Below, one piece after another: positions 1 to 10,000 of a DNA stretch of 64,000 nucleotides. The position numbers and the translations under genes were made by a program. The stretch comes from Ignavibacterium sp. (GTDB lineage Bacteria; Bacteroidota; Ignavibacteria; Ignavibacteriales; Ignavibacteriaceae), in assembly GCF_025998815.1 (NCBI RefSeq), contig NZ_AP026678.1:2294001-2358000 (forward strand). Reading direction: 5' to 3'. Position 1 is the first letter of the stretch, and each line of letters starts with the position of its first letter. Below the pieces are notes generated by a model. It was not told where the DNA came from. It saw only the letters and a program-made list of their open reading frames with translations, and searched no databases.

Positions 1-1
1 A

Positions 2-1303
2 ACTTATTTTAACGAAAGAAGACCTTTCTTTACACAAGGTAATGAAGTATTCAATCCATCAGGACGGCAAAGTAATTCCGGCTTCTATAGACCATTAGAA
101 CTTTTTTACTCAAGACGAGTTGGAAAATTATTACCCGACGGACAGGAAGTTCCTCTTATCTTTGGTACAAAAGCTTTTGGTAGAATAAACGAGTGGGAGT
201 ACGGAGGTTTTCTGGCGATGACCGGAAAAGTAGATTATGTTGATGATGATGAAAATCTTGTTGAAGAACGAGCATTGTTTGGCGCAGGAAGAATTAAGAA
301 AAAAATTCTTGACAATTCATCAGTTGGTGTGCTTGTAGTTGGAAAACAAACACAAGATAATTCTTACGGTGTAATAGACATTGATGGAGCTTTAAGAGGT
401 TCTGATTGGCAGCTTGCATATCAGTTCGCAAGATCATTTGAAAATTCAAAAGGTGATTATGCAATGTCTGCTGGTTTCAATCAGATGACAAACAGCTGGG
501 GAAATTTATTTCGTATAAGAGCTATTGGAAAAGACTTTAATATTAAACAAATTGGTTTTGTTCCATGGACAGGTACAATAAATTCTTTATTGCTAACAGG
601 ACCAAGATTTTATTATGATAATGGAGAAATAAATAACATCTTTCTTTACTTCGGTCCATTAATAAATTATGAAGATGCTGATCTATTTACTGATTATGGT
701 GGAGTTATCGGATTTAATATGCAACTCAGGTCGGGTTGGGGTTATGAAATAAATTCCTCATTTGCAAAGAGCAAAGATGAAGGAATTGAATACAATTCTT
801 ACTCAATCAATCTCAGCTCGTGGTTTGACATTTCACAAAAATGGAATGCCAATATGTGGAGTGGTTATGAGCACACTTATAATTTTTCGCGCGAATATCT
901 TTCATTTTATTCATGGTTCGGTGTCCGTGCAGAGTGGAAACCAATTGATATTTTAGAAGTTGGCAGCAGCTATGAAATGTTTATTGAAGGTAATCCGGAG
1001 AATGAAATTGAAGATATAACTTACAATGCTCGTCCTTTCTTTTCATTTACTCCATTTAATAATCTGAACCTAAGAGTTTATGTAGATAATGTGTTTGTGA
1101 AGTCTTCAGACAGGATGGAAAGAATTATTGCCGGATTTTTGTTCAGCTGGAATTTCCTTCCAAAGAGTTGGATATATCTTGCAATTAATGAAATAAAAGA
1201 TCGTAGTGATGAATATGATTCTGGCAACAACCTTCTTCCAAACAGAATGCACACTAAAGATAGAGCAGGTGTGTTCAAGATTAAATATTTGTATTATTTC
1301 TAA
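2..1303 (+). CDS. DUF5916-type outer-membrane protein, C-terminal part
   Basis: The reading frame is open from the left window edge, so only about 433 C-terminal residues are seen; a Met at base 218 is internal. Just inside the edge are the motifs FNERRPFFTQGNEVF and LFYSRRVG followed by LPDGQEVPLIFGTKAFGR, which are typical of DUF5916 proteins. In that family an N-terminal CBM9-like carbohydrate-binding domain precedes a long beta-barrel-like region. The rest of the visible protein is alternating aromatic and polar strands (many W, Y, F) ending in YLYYF, as expected for an outer-membrane barrel with a terminal aromatic. The substrate is unknown. It is followed closely by a hairpin terminator shared with the convergent adhesin-like gene. 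Family assignment is confident; function is not known. Confidence 0.8.
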   Translation, partial: TYFNERRPFFTQGNEVFNPSGRQSNSGFYRPLELFYSRRVGKLLPDGQEVPLIFGTKAFGRINEWEYGGFLAMTGKVDYVDDDENLVEERALFGAGRIKKKILDNSSVGVLVVGKQTQDNSYGVIDIDGALRGSDWQLAYQFARSFENSKGDYAMSAGFNQMTNSWGNLFRIRAIGKDFNIKQIGFVPWTGTINSLLLTGPRFYYDNGEINNIFLYFGPLINYEDADLFTDYGGVIGFNMQLRSGWGYEINSSFAKSKDEGIEYNSYSINLSSWFDISQKWNANMWSGYEHTYNFSREYLSFYSWFGVRAEWKPIDILEVGSSYEMFIEGNPENEIEDITYNARPFFSFTPFNNLNLRVYVDNVFVKSSDRMERIIAGFLFSWNFLPKSWIYLAINEIKDRSDEYDSGNNLLPNRMHTKDRAGVFKIKYLYYF

Positions 1304-1305
1304 TT

Positions 1306-1333
1306 AAAAAGGTGATCAACAGATCACCTTTTT
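1306..1333. terminator. bidirectional rho-independent terminator
   Basis: Perfect 12-bp inverted repeat AAAAAGGTGATC / GATCACCTTTTT around a 4-base loop (AACA). It lies between the convergent stops at 1303 and 1351 and has A and T tracts on both sides, so it can work in both directions. Confidence 0.85.
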
Positions 1334-1350
1334 AATAAGCATATTTGATA

Positions 1351-3831
1351 CTATCTCATTAAAATCATTTTTTTCGTTTCAACAAAAGAACCAGCCTTTA
1401 ATTGATAGAAATAAATTCCACTTGCAATATTTTTTGCATCAAATGTCACTTCATATCTGCCCGCCTCCCGATATTCGTCGACTAAAGTTGCTACTTCATT
1501 CCCCAAAACATCATAAACTTTTAAAGTTTGATGACTGCCCACTGGAGACTGCCAACTGATTGTTGTACTTGGGTTAAATGGATTCGGATAGTTCTGTGCA
1601 AGTTCGTATGTGGTTGGAATTTTATTTTTTTCAGAATCCGGCTGATCTAAGTCTTCTTCATCAACACTTGTAGTTGAATCAATAACTATCCGCGCCCCAT
1701 TTGAAAGATATTGAATATAGCCAATTACATTTGCAGGAAAATTAACTTGCGAGAATTCTCCGCTACGACTTTGGTACGATAAAAACGGAAAAACATCTCC
1801 GATTTGCGGAGTAAAGTTATTTGTAAATACTATGTTCAGAGTTCCATTAAGTTGCGCTTGCTGTGTAACGGATAAACTATCTCTGTCATTCAAATCAAAA
1901 CCACCGATTTCAATATTCAAAACACCGCTTGAGGATTGAGGATAATTTCCCGAGACTCTTAACACGCCGGGCGAAGTACCCGGAGATATCGCACCATCAT
2001 TTGTAAAATTACTTCCCGGGGACAGTGTTCCAAGCCCCTTAATTTCTCCCTGTGCAGTATTGTTCAATGATGAAGTGAAACTCAATGTGCCGGTTAATAT
2101 TTCTATCACGCCATTGTTGGTAAATGGACTAAGAACTGTTGCTGTACCTGTTTGAGTAGTTCTGATAAAGTTTCCATTGTTTACAATACTGCCACCAGCA
2201 TTTCCAAAATTGTTACTGTTTTGAATCTCAACAGTACCATTATTTATCAACTGACCGCCTGATGTGATACTTACAGTTCCGGCTCCTACTACTGTTAATA
2301 CACCATCAACAACAAAAGTTCTTGTTATTGTTTTACCAAAGGAAGTTGTAAAATCTAAATTAGCCCCTGAAGCAATAGTGGTTGTTCCTGTTCCACCGTG
2401 TGTCCCTAATTCAAAAATAAAATTACCATTGATTACCAAATTTCCACTGCCTCCAACTGTGCCACCTGCCTGCCTGAATGTTGTAGCATTTGAAACTACC
2501 ACATCATTACCGGAAAAGTTTAATGTGCCACCTACACATTCAAAAGTGCCTTCACCGGAAATTGTATTTCCTCCGAGTGTGTTTGTTCCGAAGTTTATTC
2601 TGAATACAGCTCCAGTGCTCATATTAAATGAACCTGCACCTGATATATTGTTTAGTACCAGAACTCCGGTTTGAACTGTTACATTACCATTATTTGTAAA
2701 TGGACTAAGAACTGTTGCTGTACCTGTTTGAGTAGTTCTGATAAAGTTTCCATTATTAACAATACTGCCACCAGCATTTCCAAAATTGTTACTGTTTTGA
2801 ATCTCAACAGTACCATTATTTATCAACTGACCGCCTGATGTGATACTTACAGTTCCGGCTCCTACTACTGTTAATACACCATCAACAACAAAAGTTCTTG
2901 TTATTGTTTTACCAAAGGAAGTTGTAAAATCTAAATTAGCCCCTGAAGCAATAGTGGTTGTTCCTGTTCCACCGTGTGTCCCTAATTCAAAAATAAAATT
3001 ACCATTGATTACCAAATTTCCACTGCCTCCAACTGTGCCACCTGCCTGCCTGAATGTTGTAGCATTTGAAACTACCACATCATTACCGGAAAAGTTTAAT
3101 GTGCCACCTACACATTCAAAAGTGCCTTCACCGGAAATTGTATTTCCTCCGAGTGTGTTTGTTCCGAAGTTTATTCTGAATACAGCTCCAGTGCTCATAT
3201 TAAATGAACCTGCACCTGATATATTGTTTAGTACCAGAACTCCGGTTTGAACTGTTACATTACCATTATTTGTAAATGGACTAAGAACTGTTGCTGTACC
3301 TGTTTGAGTAGTTCTGATAAAGTTTCCATTATTAACAATACTGCCACTAGCATTTCCAAAATTGTTACTGTTTTGAATCTCAACAGTACCATTATTTATC
3401 AACTGACCGCCTGATGTGATACTTACAGTTCCGGCTCCTACTACTGTTAATACACCATCAACAATAAAATTGGAGAGATTCTTATTCAATAAACTAACAA
3501 ATTTGGCTACCGCACCGGAGGCAATAGTAGTTGTACCTGTTCCAACAAGATTCCCGGAATTAACAATTAATGTATCGGTAATAATGAAATTTCCCGCACC
3601 GTTTATTGTACCAGAATTCAGATAAATACTTGCAACAGTTACATTCTGATCGCTAGTAATCGTACCACTATTTATAACAACGGTGTCTGTTGTACCGGGA
3701 ACTCCAGTTGGAGACCAGTTACTAGCAGTTTGCCAAATACCCGTACCGCCATTCCATGTGTATTTAACCTGTGAAATAACAACTGATGCTAATATCAGAA
3801 CTATAAACAGTGTATAAATTAATGATTTCAT
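1351..3831 (-). CDS. T9SS-secreted repeat-rich beta-strand adhesin-like protein
   Basis: 826 aa. A signal peptide (about residues 1-20, ending ASVVISQ) follows a strong ribosome binding site AAAAGGAGG 3 bases before the ATG. The body is Gly/Asn/Thr-rich beta-strand repeats of the kind NNGNFI, GGQLINNGTVEI and TTTIASGA, as in autotransporter-like or filamentous surface proteins. A 192-residue unit occurs twice in full and once in part (residues about 120-570). The last 75 residues are a type A T9SS sorting domain (NYPNPFNPST, VYDVLGNEVATL, SGIYFYQLKAG). It should be carried across the outer membrane and anchored on or released from the surface. It is 20 bp downstream of the lipase-like gene on the same strand, so the two are probably one operon with the small membrane protein at 6.8 kb. 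Ligand unknown. Confidence 0.85.
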   Translation of the reverse strand: MKSLIYTLFIVLILASVVISQVKYTWNGGTGIWQTASNWSPTGVPGTTDTVVINSGTITSDQNVTVASIYLNSGTINGAGNFIITDTLIVNSGNLVGTGTTTIASGAVAKFVSLLNKNLSNFIVDGVLTVVGAGTVSITSGGQLINNGTVEIQNSNNFGNASGSIVNNGNFIRTTQTGTATVLSPFTNNGNVTVQTGVLVLNNISGAGSFNMSTGAVFRINFGTNTLGGNTISGEGTFECVGGTLNFSGNDVVVSNATTFRQAGGTVGGSGNLVINGNFIFELGTHGGTGTTTIASGANLDFTTSFGKTITRTFVVDGVLTVVGAGTVSITSGGQLINNGTVEIQNSNNFGNAGGSIVNNGNFIRTTQTGTATVLSPFTNNGNVTVQTGVLVLNNISGAGSFNMSTGAVFRINFGTNTLGGNTISGEGTFECVGGTLNFSGNDVVVSNATTFRQAGGTVGGSGNLVINGNFIFELGTHGGTGTTTIASGANLDFTTSFGKTITRTFVVDGVLTVVGAGTVSITSGGQLINNGTVEIQNSNNFGNAGGSIVNNGNFIRTTQTGTATVLSPFTNNGVIEILTGTLSFTSSLNNTAQGEIKGLGTLSPGSNFTNDGAISPGTSPGVLRVSGNYPQSSSGVLNIEIGGFDLNDRDSLSVTQQAQLNGTLNIVFTNNFTPQIGDVFPFLSYQSRSGEFSQVNFPANVIGYIQYLSNGARIVIDSTTSVDEEDLDQPDSEKNKIPTTYELAQNYPNPFNPSTTISWQSPVGSHQTLKVYDVLGNEVATLVDEYREAGRYEVTFDAKNIASGIYFYQLKAGSFVETKKMILMR
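2121..3465 (-). repeat. 576-bp tandem repeat inside the adhesin gene (about 2.3 copies)
   Basis: Units start at 2121, 2697 and 3273, each exactly 576 bp apart (192 codons, in frame). The two full copies differ at only a few bases; for example one reads CCATTGTTTAC where the next reads CCATTATTAAC. The third copy breaks off near 3465. The left boundary is sharp near 2121. The near-identity, including synonymous sites, implies recent duplication or ongoing gene conversion. Confidence 0.9.
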
Positions 3832-3850
3832 ATTGCCTCCTTTTGAAAAG

Positions 3851-6679
3851 TTATTTCATGAATATCATTTTCTTTGTTTCAACGAACGAACCTGTCTGCA
3901 ATCTGTAGAAATAAATTCCTGATGAAAGATTAGAAGCATCAAATGTTATTTCATATCTGCCTGCTTCTCTAAACTCATCTACAATTGTTGCTACTTCATT
4001 TCCAAGTACATCATATACCTTTAATGTTTGATGACTGCCCACTGGAGACTGCCAACTGATCTTAGTGCTTGGGTTAAACGGATTTGGGTAATTTTGGGCA
4101 AGTGCAAAGTTTTGAGGAATTACGGAGCTAATTTCCTCGACCGAAACAGGGTCTAGTGTTATCTGGTAATTTATAACTTCACCATCTGCAAGAAATCCTT
4201 CCAATACAACGCCACCTGCTCTTCCAGTATCTTCAACACTTACCATTACATAATAGTTTTCACCCAAGCCGGTTAACTGTAAAGTAATTGGTTCTTCAAC
4301 GGGCCCAAAGACATAACCAATACCATCGGCATTACCAAACCAAATACTGTTAGGAATTTCAGTTAATACATCGGTATCCTCCGTATAGCCTAAACGTCTG
4401 CCAAGCCCATCTGTAATTACGAGATCAACCGGATCACTAATAACGCTTAGGATTCTATCGTAATTATTGGAGGAACCTGTGGATATTTGATTTTGATTAA
4501 ATGGAACATCAAGAAGATTAAGTATGATACTTTGAACATTTGGCTGAGACACAATTTCAGTATGATTTCCTGAGACAATCGGAATTAGATTTGCACGATT
4601 ATCACCCGTAAATTGTCCTGCCGATGAAACTGTTGGAACTGTACCATCGCCGTTATTATCTGATGAAATATCATTATACCAGACTGTCCCGGGTAAAACG
4701 CTGGTTCTGGTAAAATCAGTAAATCTATGAATAGCATTGATTTCAAAATCTGAACGCTTTTCAACTAAACTAGGGGTACTTACACCTATGCCATATATAA
4801 TTGCTGTAAATGAAGAGTCTAAAAATTTATTTGGATCACCGTTTTGATTAAGGTCCAATCCATTATTAAGATCAAGAATAACTGAATTTCGTTTATCCGG
4901 ATCACTATTCACATTTGTATAATTAGCAACACCATCTTCATCAAAATCAATAAAATCATAAGTGGCTAATAGATACTTAATGGTTGGTACATATTTTTGA
5001 ATAAACAATATTGAGTCGGGCTGATTATTATTTCCCATTATTGACTGAAGATCGATACTATAATCAGGACCATTTATAGTAGCACCTTGCTTAACTTTTT
5101 GATATGCACGGTTTATCATTTTAGATAAAACAAATCTGTACGCAGGATCAGCAATCCAGTTATCGTTTAGCGGATTCCAGGGTTTAGACGCTCCACGATT
5201 AGGAACACCTATCATAACAAGGTTTCTTACTTTGGGTAATTTATAATTGTTCGTGTTATCATAAACACCACCGTAAGCATCGCTTTGAATATATGTTCTT
5301 GCAACAAGACCACCTGTACTATGCGAGATAATGTCAATCGAATCTAATTCTTCACCATTATGAATTAGTCTCCATGTTTCGCAAGCTTGTTTTAGAAACC
5401 AACCAAGATAATCTACTCCATATTTAAACTGCCGGCTTGTAATTGAAGTCGCAGAGATTCCATTTATGTATCCATCAAAATTATTATCGATTGGTCCCGG
5501 AATTACCCGCCAATCATAATTGACTACAAATAAATCCTCATCCAATACGTATCCAACATTTTGAAAAGTTTTAATTATGTCATCATAAACTCTTGCTAAG
5601 GGATCAATCTGTAATAACTCTGGTACTATCCCTCTTTCCGTTACCCAAAACTGATCTGTACCTGAATACTTAGAATATGTGCCTGCAATACCCGGAACAA
5701 TAAAAACAGGCTTACGTAATTTAGGCGGCTCTAAAATATATCCACGGTGTCCTTCATTTGTATAGATTGTTCCAACAATTACTCCTTTATTATTAATATC
5801 TTCTGCATATCTTAGGATCCCCGATGCTGAAGGAGCATAATCGTTTAAATCTTTGATAATATAATTTCCAGAATTATCCTTATACCACATTACAGCTACA
5901 GGAGGATCCCCAGCATTTACAACATGCCCGACAATAATTCCTGAATCATTAATTGCAACGGGGTTAGTAATTTGAAATCCGCCTAAATCAGGAAGTTGAA
6001 TCAATCCTGCAGCTTCAGACCAGAGCATTGGTTGTGATGAAAATATTCCAAATCCAACAACTTCGCGACGATTGTTAATTGAAGAGGGTCTCCATTCTGT
6101 AACCGGCAATTGAATTGTTGTGCCATTATTATACTTAACAAATGTATTTCCGTTGCTGTAATAAACTACATCGCCAGAATCGTTTATTGCAAAAGCTTCA
6201 GCATTTGTTAAGATATCCGTGATATTACCATTATCCCAAATGACTGCATTACCGGAAGAAAATCCTACTACTTTATTTGAATCGTTAGAGTCCCAGGCAT
6301 AACTGCTGCCTGACCCGGTACCCGCTGGAAGAATTGATATAAAATTACTATTTGAAATGATAATTCCTCTGTCGCCAGAAAAGCTGTATCTGTTTGCAGT
6401 AATAGTTCCTAATTTATTTATAGAACTTGGAAATATAAATGATCCGGAAGGACTTGTGTAAGCAATTGAATATCCGGAAGTTTTTTTCCAACGCAAAACG
6501 TAATATTGATCAGAGTTTATATAACCGCTTGCAGCTACTTCATTAAAATCGTTAATTGCATAGAATTCCACATTTGATACGGAGGGTGAAGCGGGCAAAT
6601 CTATTTGACTAAAATTATACGCGGGCTGAGAAAATATCTTTATTGTAGACAGAAAAATGAGCACGTAAACCAGCTTCAT
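3851..6679 (-). CDS. T9SS-secreted HAF-repeat / LCAT-like lipase fusion
   Basis: 942 aa with a signal peptide (about 1-18). Residues 20-320 contain repeated HAF-type units (AINDSGDVVYY, SINNRREVVGF, AINDSGIIVGH, DINNKGVIVGT), a beta-propeller-like extracellular repeat. From about 325 comes an alpha/beta-hydrolase with an LCAT/lipase look: PVFIVPGIAGTYS forms the oxyanion region, NYDWR follows, and the nucleophile elbow is SHSTGG with Ser454. The first elbow residue is Ser instead of the usual Gly. A later Asp-rich stretch ends before GNHTEIV, which may hold the catalytic His. The C-terminus is a type A T9SS domain. A lipid or ester substrate is likely but not readable from sequence. AGGAGA precedes the start. 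The small membrane-protein gene ends 30 bp upstream, which suggests co-transcription from the promoter at 6.9 kb. Confidence 0.8.
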   Translation of the reverse strand: MKLVYVLIFLSTIKIFSQPAYNFSQIDLPASPSVSNVEFYAINDFNEVAASGYINSDQYYVLRWKKTSGYSIAYTSPSGSFIFPSSINKLGTITANRYSFSGDRGIIISNSNFISILPAGTGSGSSYAWDSNDSNKVVGFSSGNAVIWDNGNITDILTNAEAFAINDSGDVVYYSNGNTFVKYNNGTTIQLPVTEWRPSSINNRREVVGFGIFSSQPMLWSEAAGLIQLPDLGGFQITNPVAINDSGIIVGHVVNAGDPPVAVMWYKDNSGNYIIKDLNDYAPSASGILRYAEDINNKGVIVGTIYTNEGHRGYILEPPKLRKPVFIVPGIAGTYSKYSGTDQFWVTERGIVPELLQIDPLARVYDDIIKTFQNVGYVLDEDLFVVNYDWRVIPGPIDNNFDGYINGISATSITSRQFKYGVDYLGWFLKQACETWRLIHNGEELDSIDIISHSTGGLVARTYIQSDAYGGVYDNTNNYKLPKVRNLVMIGVPNRGASKPWNPLNDNWIADPAYRFVLSKMINRAYQKVKQGATINGPDYSIDLQSIMGNNNQPDSILFIQKYVPTIKYLLATYDFIDFDEDGVANYTNVNSDPDKRNSVILDLNNGLDLNQNGDPNKFLDSSFTAIIYGIGVSTPSLVEKRSDFEINAIHRFTDFTRTSVLPGTVWYNDISSDNNGDGTVPTVSSAGQFTGDNRANLIPIVSGNHTEIVSQPNVQSIILNLLDVPFNQNQISTGSSNNYDRILSVISDPVDLVITDGLGRRLGYTEDTDVLTEIPNSIWFGNADGIGYVFGPVEEPITLQLTGLGENYYVMVSVEDTGRAGGVVLEGFLADGEVINYQITLDPVSVEEISSVIPQNFALAQNYPNPFNPSTKISWQSPVGSHQTLKVYDVLGNEVATIVDEFREAGRYEITFDASNLSSGIYFYRLQTGSFVETKKMIFMK

Positions 6680-6708
6680 ACATGATCTCCTATTATGTAA
6701 AAGGTTAT

Positions 6709-6849
6709 TTAATTGAAAAAGTTTGTTATTATCATTACAAGGGAAAGAAGTATTATAACAGAAACTACAATTATTGCTACTGTCATTTTTTTAATCTCTG
6801 TTTTTATTTGTTTGTCATTGTAAGTCATTTGCGTTGATACACTCTTCAT
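6709..6849 (-). CDS. 46-aa single-pass membrane protein of the HTCS1 locus
   Basis: A short ORF starting MKSVSTQMTYNDKQIK and ending in a 20-residue hydrophobic segment (TVAIIVVSVIILLSLVMIIT) followed by NFFN. It encodes a charged N-terminal tail of about 21 residues and one membrane helix. No known family is recognised. The main support is comparative: a 62-aa protein of the same layout (60102-60290) sits at the same place relative to another HTCS gene, also about 175 bp after the HTCS stop and directly before a large exported protein. The join before the helix is similar in both (KKMTVAI here, EKIMTIAI there). No clear ribosome binding site; a promoter-like -7 element ends about 20 bases before the ATG, so the leader is very short. 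Confidence 0.65.
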   Translation of the reverse strand: MKSVSTQMTYNDKQIKTEIKKMTVAIIVVSVIILLSLVMIITNFFN

Positions 6850-6869
6850 ATAGTTTCTGTTTTTATGTG

Positions 6870-6935
6870 CAAAAGTATTTTAATAACTAAACCAATGCGC
6901 TCGATTTTGTAACATTCTCTTGCTGTTTTGTAACA
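6870..6935 (-). promoter_or_regulatory. putative HTCS1 operator and promoter
   Basis: On the minus strand, two identical half-sites ATGTTACAAAA occur 21 bp apart (plus-strand 6905-6915 and 6926-6936). After exactly 27 bp comes TACTTTTG (6870-6877), a perfect match to the TAnnTTTG -7 element of Bacteroidota. The same layout with the same spacings stands at 60351-60416. Direct repeats two helical turns apart just upstream of the -33 region fit an AraC-type activator. Binding by HTCS1 is inferred from position. Confidence 0.65.
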
Positions 6936-7022
6936 TAATTCTCGAATTCGAATGAAAATGCGAGAAACTAAAGGAATGATGGAATATTGGAGAGAAATAC
7001 GGAGCGGATGGGAATCTGCTCC

Positions 7023-10000
7023 CTACGTGTTTAAATATTCTGTTGGTGTGCAATTAAATTGTTTGGAAAATGCTCTGCTAAACTGAGATGGGCTATTGTA
7101 TCCAACCGCATAAGCTATTTGTGTAACGGACAATCTATTTTCCTTCAGTAATTGAGCAGCGCGTTTTAATCTGAATGTTCTTATAAAATCACCGGGAGTT
7201 TGTCCTGTAATCGCCTCTAATTTTCTGTGAAGCTGCATTCTGCTTAAGAACATTTCTTTTGCAAAAGTTTCTGTATCAAAGTTTACGTTGTCAATATTTT
7301 TTTCAACAAGGGAAAAAGCTTTTTGTAAAAATTCTTCATCAAGCGAATTTGAGGTTACTTTTTGAAGTACAGGATTGATTTCTTTACTAAACTTTTCTCT
7401 CAAAAGTTTTCTCTGCTCAAGAAGATTTTTTATTCTTACAAATAATTCCTTAGAGCTAAACGGCTTTGTAAGATAATCATCTGCGCCGGTTTCAAGTCCT
7501 TGTATTTTGCTTTCGCCGGAGGCTTTTGCTGTAAGCATTATAACTGGAATATGACTTGTAAGAAAGTCAGATTTTATTTTGCTGCAGAATTCCATTCCAT
7601 CCATTTCAGGCATCATAACGTCGCTTATTATTAAATCAGGAATTTTTTCTTTTGCAACGGTTATTCCCTCTTTGCCGTTTGCGGCTTCAAAAAGGGTGTA
7701 ATCTGATTTTAATAAATCTATCAGATACAAACGAACATCTGATGAATCTTCAACAATAAGTATTGATGACTTATTATTCGCTGTTTCATCGTTTTCAATT
7801 TCATCTGAGTCCTTATGATCATTTTCTTCAAACGAACTATTCTTTTCCGAAGTTACTAGTGAGTAATTCAGAAATTCTGATTTTACTTTTTGATCTTCAT
7901 CCAGATAATCATCCCAAAGAGGAATTAATAAAATGAATTCAGTTCCTTTATTTGTTTCACTGCTTACAGAAATCTCCCATCTGTGCAGATCAACCAATTC
8001 TTTAACAAGTGCCAGCCCTATTCCCGAACCACCGTACGCCCTCTGGATAGAATCATCAACCTGATAGAATCGATCAAATATTTTATCAATTTTTTGCTTC
8101 GGAATCCCAATTCCAGTATCTGAAATTGTTATCTCTGCATATTTCTTTCCATTCAATATTTTTTTTACCAGCTCGACGGTAACGCTTCCACCTTCCGGAG
8201 TAAATTTGAGCGCATTAGAAAGAAGGTTATTAATTATCTTCTCGAGTTTATCAGAATCAATCCAGGCTATTACTGAATCTTCAACTGATTTAAATGCAAG
8301 ATTAATATTTTTTTTATCAGCAAAAGATTTAAAGGAATAAGCTAATCCCCTAATTTGGTTTGATAGATTTTCCAGCTTTGCTTTTAACGGAATCGAAGCC
8401 GTTTCAAGTTGAGTAAGTTCAAGCAGTTGATCAATCAGCAATTGAAGATTTTCTGTATTCCGATGAATCAATTTATAACGATCAATATTTTTTATGTTGG
8501 ATTCATCATTCATCAATTGCTCAAGTGGTCCTTTAATTAACATTAAGGGTGTTCTAAACTCGTGGGATAGATTTGCAAAGAAACGGGATTTTGTTTCATC
8601 AAGTTCTTTTTGTTTTATTGCTTCATACTCCCGCATCTTTAAAATATTTTTCAGTTTGGTTCTGTTAAGTTCGAATCTTCTTATCACATAAAGCCCAATA
8701 ACTATAATCAAAACATAAATTGTATAAGCCCAGCTTGTAGCCCACCAGGGAGATGCAATAATAATTTTTAGCTCAGTTGTATTGTCCTGCCAAACGCCAT
8801 CAGCGTTAGTGGATTTAACTTTAAAATGATATTCACCCGGAGAAAGATTTGTGTAAGTAACATATCTTCTGCTGCCGCTTTCAATCCATTTCTCATCAAA
8901 TCCCTCCATAAAATATTTATACTGAATTGATTCTGATGAATTATAATCAAGAGCTGCAAATTCAAAAGAGAAAACATTTTGACTGTAAGAAAGCTCAATT
9001 AATTTTGATTTATTTAACTCATTCTTGATCGGTGAGTTCTCACCTATTTTTACCGGCTGATTAAATATCTGAAAATTCGTAAAAACAATTGGCGGGTTGA
9101 AAGAAGAGAGTTTAATATTTTGGGGAATAAAAACATTAAGTCCTTTTACACTGCCAGCATAAATTTTACCGTTATTATCCTTTAAGATTGATGAAGTATT
9201 AAAATCGCCGTCGAATATTCCATCTGCATTATTAAAGTTTAAAAAGATTTCTTTTTCAACATCAAAAAGGGAAATTCCTTTCCCGGTGGTTAACCATAAA
9301 TTACCATTATCATCTTCTACGATAGCTTTTATTGAATTATTTAACAATCCTTGTTTGGACGAATACTGTTTAATTTCAATTTTAGAATTATCAAAAAATA
9401 TATCCGCAGCGGAATCATTAATTGTAAATTTATTCAGTCCGTTGTCTGTAGCAATCCATAAAACTGTTTTATCATCAGACGCATACTTTTTATTTGTGGA
9501 TTCAGTAATCGCATTAATACTATTACTGCTTAAGCCATCGTCATCAGCCATCCACTTTAAAAATTTTCCACTACGCTCTTCAACTAGTAAATTTAAGCCG
9601 CCGCCATTAGTGCCAATCCACATTCTTCCTTTTCGATCCTGATAAATTGCCCAAACATCATTATGGCTTAAACTTTCCGTGATTTGATTTCCGGCATTTT
9701 GCCATATCTCAAATTTATTGTCTGAACTGTTTATCCGCCCAAGACCAATGCCCCAATATCCTACCCAGATATCTTTTTTATTATCACTGTAAACAACTCT
9801 ATTAAAATTTGCTGAAGCTACTCTGGTTTGAGGAAGGTCTGGATTAATTTTTTCTATTCTGCCGGTAGCAGTATGTAATTTTACAATACCGTAACCATAT
9901 GTTCCGATCCATAATTCATTTTGATTGCCTTCCGTAAGAGACCAGATGTTTATGTCGCCGAGTGCCTTATATTTTTGAATAAATTTATTATTCGATTTGC

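Noticed and set aside
2264-3250. Two identical 136-codon plus-strand ORFs opposite the adhesin gene
   Set aside because: They are antisense shadows of the 576-bp repeat, Pro/Val-rich from reading Gly/Asn/Thr codons backward, with no ribosome binding site.
2121-3465. Possible CRISPR array or other non-coding repeat
   Set aside because: The unit is 576 bp, in frame and coding; no short repeats with unique spacers occur here or anywhere in the window.
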